From the NCBI RefSeq assembly GCF_003418935.1, contig NZ_QVMT01000001.1, positions 908,063-972,062 on the forward strand: a DNA stretch of 64,000 nucleotides, given 5' to 3'. The DNA is from Emticicia sp. C21 (GTDB lineage: Bacteria; Bacteroidota; Bacteroidia; Cytophagales; Spirosomataceae). How positions within the stretch are numbered: position 1 is the stretch's first letter; each line of letters starts with the position of its first letter. Shown here in pieces: positions 42,482 to 50,503 of the stretch. The notes under the pieces are model-generated. The model saw only the letters and a program-made list of their open reading frames with translations. It was not told the DNA's origin and did not search any database. The position numbers and the translations under genes are program-made.

Positions 42482-45130
42482 TTAATTCTTGCTTTTATTG
42501 AAATTCAGGTCGCAAACAATTCCGGCGTAGATGATACGGCTGATAGGTGCTGAGCCATAGACTGTTATGGCATTGGCATTCGTGAGGTTTGTGCCACCTA
42601 CTTTTATAGTAGAATGGAAGTCTTTCAGATAATAATTCAACTGGGCATCTAGCGTACCATAAGCCTTTATTTCTCCCTCATCGAAAGGCATAAAATACAT
42701 ATAAGTGCTACTCCAACGATAATTCACTGAATATGAGAAGTTTTTCGTTATTAAGCCATTGGCCCCTATATTGAACTTATGTTCCGGTGTATTGAAGCCC
42801 GCTATCAGGTCTTTGATATCTGAGATTTTAGCCCAGGTATGATTGCCATATACATTGAGTTTGCTGTTTACGCGGTAGTCAAGACTAATAAATGTCCCTT
42901 GCGTGGTAACAGGTTTATCAAAGTTTGCCCAGGTCTGGATAAATCTTCCTCTCGTACGGTCGGGTGCAGTTTTTGCCCAATCACCTGTTTTTTGTTGGAA
43001 GTTACCTTCTGGTGCTTTTCCATCTTCACGTCCCTGAAAACGGACAATGCCTATAAAACCATTATATAAGCTGCGGTAATAGCTCAGGTCTATCTGTAAA
43101 TCTTTGGTCAATAATCCTTTATAACCCAATTCCCAGCTATTCATTTTTTCAGGTGCCAGTTTCTTTACTTCATAAGGCTGTGTACCTGCTGAATTTAATC
43201 CTTTAAAACCGTTTTCAACATTCCCAATCAGCAAGATGCTGCCATAATCAAGGTAAATATATTGGTCAAGCTGTGCTGGAGCTCTGAAAGCCGTAGCAAA
43301 ATTAGCCCTGAAATTATGACGACCTACCGAATAAACCGCCGAAATACGTGGTGAAAACTTGGTATCAAAATTCTGGAAGAGGTCTACCCTACCTGCGGCC
43401 GCTAAGGTTAGCTTATCATCTAATAGCTTTTGTTGGATTTGTCCATAAACACCCGATTCCCAATTGGTAATACCATCTCTTTTTTCTCCGGTTAATGGTG
43501 AAAAATTACCATCAGAAAGCAAAGTGCCATTTGATTTCAGCAAATAACTACGATAAGCTCCTCCTACTACAATATCTGTTGTATTAAATTTAAATTCTCT
43601 TTGGGCAGATAAATCGGTATAGCGGGCGGTATTGGCAAAAGCTGCACCTTTTACGGTTGAGCCATTAATCACTAAATCGCCCACCCCATTCGCTACTTTA
43701 TCCGTTATCTGGTCGAATTGTGAAGTAGATGCTCCTGCAGGCATTGGGCTCAATTGCAGGTTTTGCGTAAGATTAAAAGCTAACTTAGCCGCATCCTGAA
43801 TAGATTGCCCACCCTGAATAACAGGTATTGAAAACGCGGTTGGAATACCTCCATTTATCTGGTCAGGCGTATAAACTCCTGATAAGTTACCTCCACCAAA
43901 GCCGCTACCACGTGCAGCAGCAAATATCTGATTCCAGGCATTGAAATAATTGGCCGAAATAGTCGGGAAGTTACCATTTTTTGGGTCAGTCATGCGTACA
44001 TTCTGCAGGGCATTGGCTACCCCTCCTATCTCGTAGGCTTTCCCGCCATAATCAAACATGGAATAGGCCCGCACAAACCAACGATTATGCTTTATCTCAA
44101 ATTTGTGCAAATCATATTGCATTTCGCGCCAGGCAAAGCGGCTGGTACTCTGAAAAATACCGTTTCCCATCGACCAGCGATATTCATAAGAAGCCTGTGT
44201 TTTTTCGTTTATCTTGAAATGCAATGATGGGTTCAGACGTATGCTACCCGCTTGAAAAGTATTGAGATTGATAAAATTGTCTCCTGCATTAGTACCAATA
44301 ATAGTTCCCTCTTTGAAACCGGGCATATAAATACGGTAAGGCTGGTTATTGTTGTATTGGGTGTATTTTGGATCTGATACCGTTGAGCCTACATCGCCAA
44401 AATAATTCAATTTATTCCAACCGAAAGGTGAGCCATAGGCATTATTGGCTGCATCAGAGCCAGCCAATCCACCTGCTGTTACGGCTTTAATGGCGGCGTC
44501 TGATTCACCCAAAAACTCTTCCCCTTGGGTAAAATTGGCATTCAGTTTAAAGGCAAAACGCTTGGCGAATGTCTGGGCATATCTGATTTGTCCGTCTAAT
44601 AATGACCTTGAACCACCACGTACCGAAACGGCTAATCCCTGATGTTTAAAAGGGTCTTTTGAGTGCATCAATATCACGCCATTGAAAGCACCCGAGCCAT
44701 AGAGAGCCGAGTTTGCTCCGTAGATTACTTCAATATTATCTATATCCAAATCAGGTGTACCCATCCAGTTGCCTCCGTATAAAGAAGAAGTTGGAGACAT
44801 AAAATCAACGTAATCGGCCAATTGCAGAATGCGTTCAGCCTTTGAACTATTGAATCCTCTGGTACTTAAACTTGTTACAAACCAACTCGATTGGCTTACA
44901 TCAATGCCCTTGTAGCGGGATAAAGAAGAAATCAACTCTATGCCGGGCGATTGTTGCAGTTGCAGGGCAGATACTTTAGTAACAGATACGGGAGCTTTAA
45001 AAATACTTTCTTCAATTCTTGATGCCGACACCACTACTTCATTCAATGCTTTGGCACTATCTGTTGGAGTTTCTTGTGCCCATGCCCATTGTGTGACTAA
45101 ACAAGCGATTAAGTAAAGCTTTCTTCTCAT
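42482..45130 (-). CDS. TonB-dependent outer-membrane receptor
   Basis: The 882-residue protein has a signal peptide (MRRKLYLIACLVTQWAWAQE). The plug domain has a TonB-box-like start (LNEVVVSASRIEESIFKAPV) and IDNIEVIYGANSALYGSGAF. A 22-strand barrel follows (FSPRISAVYSVGRHNFRANF, TAFRAPAQLDQY, NSWELGYKGLLT), ending in YAGIVCDLNFNKSKN. No N-terminal carboxypeptidase-like domain and no adjacent SusD gene are present, so it is not a classical glycan (SusCD) receptor. The ligand is unknown. The ATG at 45130 matches the signal peptide. It is 37 bases downstream of a LytTR regulator gene on the same strand. Confidence 0.93.
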   Translation of the reverse strand: MRRKLYLIACLVTQWAWAQETPTDSAKALNEVVVSASRIEESIFKAPVSVTKVSALQLQQSPGIELISSLSRYKGIDVSQSSWFVTSLSTRGFNSSKAERILQLADYVDFMSPTSSLYGGNWMGTPDLDIDNIEVIYGANSALYGSGAFNGVILMHSKDPFKHQGLAVSVRGGSRSLLDGQIRYAQTFAKRFAFKLNANFTQGEEFLGESDAAIKAVTAGGLAGSDAANNAYGSPFGWNKLNYFGDVGSTVSDPKYTQYNNNQPYRIYMPGFKEGTIIGTNAGDNFINLNTFQAGSIRLNPSLHFKINEKTQASYEYRWSMGNGIFQSTSRFAWREMQYDLHKFEIKHNRWFVRAYSMFDYGGKAYEIGGVANALQNVRMTDPKNGNFPTISANYFNAWNQIFAAARGSGFGGGNLSGVYTPDQINGGIPTAFSIPVIQGGQSIQDAAKLAFNLTQNLQLSPMPAGASTSQFDQITDKVANGVGDLVINGSTVKGAAFANTARYTDLSAQREFKFNTTDIVVGGAYRSYLLKSNGTLLSDGNFSPLTGEKRDGITNWESGVYGQIQQKLLDDKLTLAAAGRVDLFQNFDTKFSPRISAVYSVGRHNFRANFATAFRAPAQLDQYIYLDYGSILLIGNVENGFKGLNSAGTQPYEVKKLAPEKMNSWELGYKGLLTKDLQIDLSYYRSLYNGFIGIVRFQGREDGKAPEGNFQQKTGDWAKTAPDRTRGRFIQTWANFDKPVTTQGTFISLDYRVNSKLNVYGNHTWAKISDIKDLIAGFNTPEHKFNIGANGLITKNFSYSVNYRWSSTYMYFMPFDEGEIKAYGTLDAQLNYYLKDFHSTIKVGGTNLTNANAITVYGSAPISRIIYAGIVCDLNFNKSKN

Positions 45131-45167
45131 GGTTTTCTTTTGGTTTATATAATGGTTTTGTTTTGTC

Positions 45168-45905
45168 TTAACCTTCAATCCACTTCCTGAATTGTGCTGC
45201 GTTTTCCTGACTGATACTTACTTCGGCTTTTGACAGATGCATGAGTTCTAAAGCGATTTTCCCTTTGAATGAGGGCTTAAAGCTTCTGATGGCATCAATG
45301 CTTACAATAAATTTTCGGTTTACTCTGAAAAACTGTCGGCCAGGCAATTCCAATTCCAGTTCGCTCAGGTTCTTTTCTATAATGTACCGCTCTCCTGTTT
45401 TATCTATAAGAAAAACCACTCTTGATTCGGTGTAGATAAAGCCTACCTCATCCGTTTTCAGGACGTAATAGTTTGTGCCTTTCTTCACAATTAATCGGTC
45501 TTTGGCAGGAAGCGTTTTATAATCAGGGCTCTTAAGGTTTAGGAGAAAATGCTTTCTCAAAGTTTCGTATTTATCTAATACCCTGATTATCTCGGTCTTT
45601 TCTATAGGTTTCCTCAAATAATCAATGGCATTTAGTGGCATGGCCTGTGACCAGTATTTGTCGTAGGCCGACATAAATACGACTGGAAATACGATGTTTA
45701 TCTGCTGAAAAATTTCAAAACTTAATCCATCTTTCAGTTCTACTTCAAAAAAACCTAAACCCACACCCTCATGCATAGCCAGATAAGCCAAAGATTCTTG
45801 AATGCTTTGGCAATGAACCAGTTCTGACATCGGATAATATTCGGCTAATAACTCGGCTATCAGCTTCACATTCTCTTCTGTTTTTTCTACAATCAGAATA
45901 GTCAT
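45168..45905 (-). CDS. LytTR-family response regulator with degenerate receiver
   Basis: The 245-residue protein has an N-terminal receiver-like domain (1-120) and a C-terminal LytTR DNA-binding domain (about 145-240; LIVKKGTNYYVLKTDEVGFI, FFRVNRKFIVSIDAIRSF). In the receiver the phosphoacceptor position reads GFFEVELKDG, with Glu54 where Asp is expected. The acidic pair near the start reads VEK instead of VDD/VED. The conserved Lys (DYLRKPI) and a Ser in the switch position (FMSAYDKY) remain. It may act without phosphorylation. No LytS-type kinase is adjacent. The TonB receptor gene follows on the same strand and is the likely target or partner. Confidence 0.92.
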   Translation of the reverse strand: MTILIVEKTEENVKLIAELLAEYYPMSELVHCQSIQESLAYLAMHEGVGLGFFEVELKDGLSFEIFQQINIVFPVVFMSAYDKYWSQAMPLNAIDYLRKPIEKTEIIRVLDKYETLRKHFLLNLKSPDYKTLPAKDRLIVKKGTNYYVLKTDEVGFIYTESRVVFLIDKTGERYIIEKNLSELELELPGRQFFRVNRKFIVSIDAIRSFKPSFKGKIALELMHLSKAEVSISQENAAQFRKWIEG

Positions 45906-45977
45906 CGGCTATTTCGGTGTTGGAATTTCCACTTTCAGGCGAAATATCTCGGTCTTGGCGAAAAAAAATTTGCGTCA

Positions 45978-45985
45978 CAAAATTA
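45978..45985 (-). promoter_or_regulatory. Probable -7 promoter box of the LytTR gene
   Basis: On the minus strand it reads TAATTTTG, an exact TAnnTTTG match, 73 bases before the ATG at 45905. Confidence 0.45.
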
Positions 45986-46185
45986 CAGAGAACAAATTAG
46001 AATAACGCTACTACTGATATATCACTCAAAATTTGTCTACATATCTGTTGTTTCTGCCCTAAATCATTACTTCTAGCAATATTGAACTAAAAAAGTGACC
46101 GAAAAATAAATTTATCCATTAAAATTTCCATTTCGTCAATACCCCATCTACATTTAGGCCCCGATTCACTATCGAAACCTTTTGC

Positions 46186-46980
46186 ATGCGACTAATACTT
46201 ACCTTAAAACCACTTACAGCTACCCCTCATCTCATGTGGAACTATCATTATCCACTTGCGTCATGGCTGTACGGTGTCATTGCCAAAGCTGATACTCAAT
46301 ATTCTAATTTTCTACATGAGAAAGGGTTTCCTATCAAACAAGGAAAAACTTTCAAGCACTTTACTTTTTCTGATTTGCAGGCCAAAATCAGCTATCAGAA
46401 TGGCGGCTCAGGATTTCAGATTATTTCGCCCACTATACAATGGACAATCTCTTTCTACATCGACCAGATTGCTGAAAAATTCATTGCCGGGCTCTTACAC
46501 GAAAAAACTGTCGATATTTTTAATCATGAATACAAGGTTTCGTTTAAGGTCGAGAGCCTGGAAACTAAACCGGCTTTTATTCATCATACAACCACACATT
46601 TCAAAGCCACATCTCTAATGGTTGTGGCCGAAAAAAAGGACAATAATGACCAATATCTCGAACCTACAGACCCCCGATTCGGACAACTGCTGGTTTCGGG
46701 TTTGATTGATAAATACCTGAGTATTCTTAAAGAACGAAATGAGATAATAGATACCAATTTGATTGACCAGGAAATTCATTTTAAGTTATTAGAGAGTTCG
46801 AAGATGAAGTCAAGAAAAATAACCATCAAGGAGAATAAGAAAGCAGAAACAACAATAAAGGGGTATAGAGATTTTACGTTCACCTTAACAGGTCCAAAGG
46901 AGGTAATAGAAGTGGGTTATCTGGGTGGCTTTGGCCGCTATTGTTCAGAGGGTTGCGGGTTCTGCGAAATAGTGGGCTAA
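46186..46980 (+). CDS. cas6: CRISPR-associated endoribonuclease Cas6 (solitary)
   Basis: The 264-residue RAMP-fold protein has the Cas6 N-terminal region (NYHYPLASWLYGVIAKAD, about 19-36), a second ferredoxin-like half (VESLETKPAFIHHTTTHFKA) and the diagnostic glycine-rich C-terminus YLGGFGRYCSEGCGFCEIVG. Cas6 cuts pre-crRNA within repeats in type I and III systems. Length is normal and the frame intact, with no sign of decay. No CRISPR repeats and no other cas gene lie within the window: the neighbours are a LytTR regulator (divergent) and cydAB. It must therefore act on an array elsewhere or have another RNA role. TACATTTA at 46149-46156 is a near -7 box. Confidence 0.9.
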   Translation: MRLILTLKPLTATPHLMWNYHYPLASWLYGVIAKADTQYSNFLHEKGFPIKQGKTFKHFTFSDLQAKISYQNGGSGFQIISPTIQWTISFYIDQIAEKFIAGLLHEKTVDIFNHEYKVSFKVESLETKPAFIHHTTTHFKATSLMVVAEKKDNNDQYLEPTDPRFGQLLVSGLIDKYLSILKERNEIIDTNLIDQEIHFKLLESSKMKSRKITIKENKKAETTIKGYRDFTFTLTGPKEVIEVGYLGGFGRYCSEGCGFCEIVG

Positions 46981-47134
46981 AACTTATAAAACACCCAAAT
47001 GTTTGAAAAAATTCTTCAAAATATGATAAATATATGCCTAAAGGCTAAGATTTTTTCTTATTGAAAATAAAGTAGATTTTCCTTGATTCATATTCATCTG
47101 GGGCTGAAATTCGCTACATCTAACACAATGATTT

Positions 47135-48505
47135 ATGAATACTGAACTGCTTTCTCGCATACAGTTTGCGTTTACTATCGCCTTTCATTATATATATCCT
47201 CCTTTAAGTATCGGTTTAGGTGTGGTCATGGTTATTATGGAGGGGCTTTACCTGCGCACTGGTAAACCTATCTACGAACAAATGACCCGTTTCTGGATAC
47301 GCATATTTGCCCTCATTTTTGGTATTGGTGTGGCTACAGGCATCGTGATGGAGTTTGAGTTTGGCACCAACTGGGCAGTTTATTCACGCTATGTTGGTGA
47401 TATTTTTGGGAGTGCTCTGGCAGCAGAGGGAATTTTTGCTTTTGCCCTGGAATCTGGCTTTTTAGGGATCCTGATTTTTGGCTGGAATCGGGTGAGTCCA
47501 CGGGTGCATTTCTTTGCTACGCTGATGGTGGCCTTAGGTTCTATGTTTTCAGCTATCTGGATTGTGGTAGCCAATTCCTGGCAACAAACCCCTGCAGGTT
47601 ATAAAATTGAGGGTGAGGGAATGAAAGCCCGTGCTGTAATCACCGATTTCTGGGAAATGGTATTTAATCCATCAAGCATGGACAGGCTTTCGCATGTGCT
47701 CATCGGGGCATTTCTGGCGGGTTCTTTTCTGGTCTTGAGTGTCAACGCGTATTATATTCTGCGTGGGCGACATCTGGATATTGCGAAGCCTGGTTTTAAA
47801 ATAGCTTTGGTTGTTGCCACCGTCTCTTCTCTCTTACAGTTATTTACGGGGCATCATTCAGCAGTTGGGGTAGCCAAACATCAGCCTGCCAAACTAGCTG
47901 CCTTTGAGGGACATTTTGATTCATCAAGTATAGCCGATTTATATCTGATGGGTTGGGTTGACAAAAAAAATCAGAAAGTAACAGGTGTGAGCATTCCCAA
48001 AGGACTAAGTTTTCTGGTGCATAATGATACCAAGACACCTGTTAAGGGCTTGAACGCTTTCAAAAAAGATGACCAGCCATCGGCAGTAAATTTTGTCTTT
48101 CAGACCTTTCATATAATGGTGGCGATTGGCATGGCTTTAATCGGACTGACCCTACTGGCTTCTTTTCTATGGTGGCGGGGCAAATTATTTGAGCAGCGAT
48201 GGCTAATGCATATTTTTGCTTGGTCTGTCTTGTTACCTCAGGTAGCCAATCAATTGGGCTGGTATTCAGCAGAGGTCGGGCGGCAACCCTGGGTAGTATA
48301 TAATTTATTAAGAACTTCTGACGCTCTGTCGCAATCGCTTAAGGCTGAACAGGTACTCTTTTCGTTAATTATGTTTACTTTAGTATATGCCCTGTTATTT
48401 GCGTTGTTTTTGTATCTGCTCAACAAGAAAATAAAACACGGGCTGGAAGGCAATGATGAACTGATTCCTGAGTATTCAAAACGTGATAACCCGATTATAA
48501 AATAA
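47135..48505 (+). CDS. cydA: Cytochrome bd ubiquinol oxidase subunit I
   Basis: The 456-residue protein has the CydA pattern: [20 protein letters not shown] (haem b595 His near 18) and [20 protein letters not shown] (haem b558 His and Q-loop start). [18 protein letters not shown] lies near residues 376-393. The Q loop is of the short type. With CydB it reduces O2 with quinol at the inner membrane and works at low oxygen or under nitrosative stress. The stop overlaps the cydB start (TAATG). Confidence 0.96.
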   Translation: MNTELLSRIQFAFTIAFHYIYPPLSIGLGVVMVIMEGLYLRTGKPIYEQMTRFWIRIFALIFGIGVATGIVMEFEFGTNWAVYSRYVGDIFGSALAAEGIFAFALESGFLGILIFGWNRVSPRVHFFATLMVALGSMFSAIWIVVANSWQQTPAGYKIEGEGMKARAVITDFWEMVFNPSSMDRLSHVLIGAFLAGSFLVLSVNAYYILRGRHLDIAKPGFKIALVVATVSSLLQLFTGHHSAVGVAKHQPAKLAAFEGHFDSSSIADLYLMGWVDKKNQKVTGVSIPKGLSFLVHNDTKTPVKGLNAFKKDDQPSAVNFVFQTFHIMVAIGMALIGLTLLASFLWWRGKLFEQRWLMHIFAWSVLLPQVANQLGWYSAEVGRQPWVVYNLLRTSDALSQSLKAEQVLFSLIMFTLVYALLFALFLYLLNKKIKHGLEGNDELIPEYSKRDNPIIK

Positions 48506-49539
48506 TGGAAACAATACTTGGACTCAATCTGGCCACCTGGTGGTTTCTGGTAATTGGTGGCATTTTCAGCGGATATGCCATTCTGGATGGGTTTGACTTA
48601 GGCGCAGGCGCATTGCATCTATTTTTTAATAAAGAAGAAAGTCGACGGAAAGCACTCAATGCCATTGGCCCTGTATGGGATGGCAACGAAGTTTGGCTGG
48701 TGATTGGTGGCGGAGCTTTATTTGCGGGTTTCCCTGTGGTATATGCTACTATTTTTTCAGCTTTCTATGAGCCTTTTATGATATTTCTGGTTATGCTGAT
48801 TTTCAGGGCTATTTCTATTGAGTTCCGGTCAAAAGAGCCCATGCTCTGGTGGCGCAAAACATGGGATATTAGTTATAGTGTATCAAGCATTATTCTGACA
48901 TTATCTCTAGGACTTATACTGGGCAATATTATACAAGGCCTAGCGCTCGACGAGAATTTTGTTTACAGAGGTACTTTAGGCGATTTCTTTAACCCTTACG
49001 CCATTCTGATAGCTTTTACAACGTTATCTTTATTTATGATGCACGGGGCTATTTATCTGGTGATGAAGACTGAAAACCGATTATATGCTAAATTGACGGT
49101 GATAGTTAAAAACACCACCATCTTTTTTGTATTAATGTTTGCGGTTACTTCTGTAGTAACATTGCTATATGTACCCCATATGGCCGAGCGGTATAAAGAA
49201 GTACCTTATATGTTTGCTTTTCCGATTTTAGCTATTCTGGCGGTTGCTAATATTACCCGACAAATCACTAAACGTAAATATCGTTATGCATTTATTTCTT
49301 CGGCAGTTGTTACGGCTTTATTGATGGTATTAGTGGCAGTTGGACTTTTTCCAAATATCATTTTATCAAGCATTGACCCTGCTTATAGCATAACGGTGCA
49401 TAATGGTTCATCAACGGATAAATCTTTGAAGATTATACTGTTATTCGCCGTAATAGGTGTGCCTATTGTAGCTACTTATACCACTTTCGTTTTCTGGACA
49501 TTCAGAGGAAAAGTAAAACTGGATGATGCTAGTTATTAA
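48505..49539 (+). CDS. cydB: Cytochrome bd ubiquinol oxidase subunit II
   Basis: The 344-residue, roughly nine-helix membrane protein has the CydB marks YAILDGFDLGAGALHLF, IGPVWDGNEVWLVIGGGALF, FPVVYATIFSAFYEPFM and FRAISIEFRSK. It completes the bd oxidase with CydA. Translation is coupled through the TAATG overlap. No cydX or cydDC genes are adjacent. Confidence 0.96.
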   Translation: METILGLNLATWWFLVIGGIFSGYAILDGFDLGAGALHLFFNKEESRRKALNAIGPVWDGNEVWLVIGGGALFAGFPVVYATIFSAFYEPFMIFLVMLIFRAISIEFRSKEPMLWWRKTWDISYSVSSIILTLSLGLILGNIIQGLALDENFVYRGTLGDFFNPYAILIAFTTLSLFMMHGAIYLVMKTENRLYAKLTVIVKNTTIFFVLMFAVTSVVTLLYVPHMAERYKEVPYMFAFPILAILAVANITRQITKRKYRYAFISSAVVTALLMVLVAVGLFPNIILSSIDPAYSITVHNGSSTDKSLKIILLFAVIGVPIVATYTTFVFWTFRGKVKLDDASY

Positions 49540-49563
49540 TCCAAATTAAAAAATTACCTATTC

Positions 49564-50031
49564 ATGCACAGTATCTTCACAACTCTGGTAGGCACCTGGT
49601 TTATTTGCTACACTAATTTCCCGATGTGGCTGAAAGGCGACAAAACCAATCCAACTTTCAATTATACCATTACCACCCACAAAGGTGAAAAAGTACTTCT
49701 AGATGAAGTAAAGTATCTCAAAAAAAGTAAAGAGAAAACTATCATAGGCTATGACTACCAGGACGAAAAAGATAGCGCGGCTTTTACCTGGAGAGGAAAA
49801 GGCATTTTAGGTTTATTGAAAAGCCAATGGCGGGTGGCTCTAATAGACCCAAAAGGCCAATGGGCGGTGATTGTCTTTTCAAAGACTTTATTCACTCCTG
49901 AGGGTGTAGATATTATTAGTAGAACACCTGAGATTTCTGATAATACCATGAAAGAAATCATTGGTTTGATTGAGAAAGATATAGAATTGAAAAGATACCT
50001 GAAAAGTATTAAGAAGGTAAAGAGAAAATAA
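49564..50031 (+). CDS. Lipocalin-like small protein downstream of cydAB
   Basis: The 155-residue protein starts MHSIFTTLVGTWFICYTNFP. The GTWF motif and the following strands (TFNYTITTHKGEKVLLDEVK, WRVALIDPKGQWAVIVFSKT) resemble the lipocalin fold, in which an early G-x-W is conserved. The first residues are only weakly hydrophobic, so export is uncertain. It begins 24 bases after cydB on the same strand and is probably in the cyd operon. A role in haem or quinone binding would be speculation. Confidence 0.65.
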   Translation: MHSIFTTLVGTWFICYTNFPMWLKGDKTNPTFNYTITTHKGEKVLLDEVKYLKKSKEKTIIGYDYQDEKDSAAFTWRGKGILGLLKSQWRVALIDPKGQWAVIVFSKTLFTPEGVDIISRTPEISDNTMKEIIGLIEKDIELKRYLKSIKKVKRK

Positions 50032-50132
50032 TCAGAACATAATTCAATAAATTATTTATATAGTAAATATTCAGGGTTTGATCTTAAAGTGATTTTGACT
50101 TTAAGATTAAATCCTGAATATTTAAATCTGCT

Positions 50133-50480
50133 TTATTTTGTCTTTTTCCTATTGGTCCAGGCTGTCCATCCACCCCAAGCTAAGCCAATAAAAGATCCAA
50201 CTGTTATTAGCATTTTAAAAAGATTATCCGTTTTACCTACCCAATCTGAAAAACTCCCACTATCGTTTGCTTCTTCCGAAATTGGCGCACCTTGTACAAC
50301 CTGTATATCATTACTATCGCTTTTACTAAGATGAATCTTCGACTTCTGAATACTATCTTTTCCGCTTTGATGAACTCTTAACTTATTTTTACCTGATGTA
50401 TCAGATGTAATTTCAGAAATTTGCCCTACAGAGTATAAACTGATTAATAAAAAAATTAAACTAATAAATGCATTCTTCAT
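50133..50480 (-). CDS. Exported single-pass membrane protein of the TPR operon
   Basis: The 115-residue protein has a signal peptide (MKNAFISLIFLLISLYSVGQ). A short polar middle contains two copies of the operon's shared motif, NKLRVHQ and NDIQVVQ. A C-terminal membrane helix (LFKMLITVGSFIGLAWGGWT) ends in NRKKTK, so the polar part faces the periplasm. It is the last gene of a three-gene operon, 23 bases after the 734-residue TPR gene. No family recognised. It could anchor the TPR proteins to the inner membrane through motif-motif contacts (inference). Confidence 0.72.
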   Translation of the reverse strand: MKNAFISLIFLLISLYSVGQISEITSDTSGKNKLRVHQSGKDSIQKSKIHLSKSDSNDIQVVQGAPISEEANDSGSFSDWVGKTDNLFKMLITVGSFIGLAWGGWTAWTNRKKTK

Positions 50481-50503
50481 ATTTTATAAAAATTTAGATA
50501 GTT

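Noticed and set aside
42289-45178. Search for a cobalamin riboswitch near the TonB receptor
   Set aside because: Only 37 bases separate the receptor from the upstream regulator gene, and no B12-box-like sequence was seen.
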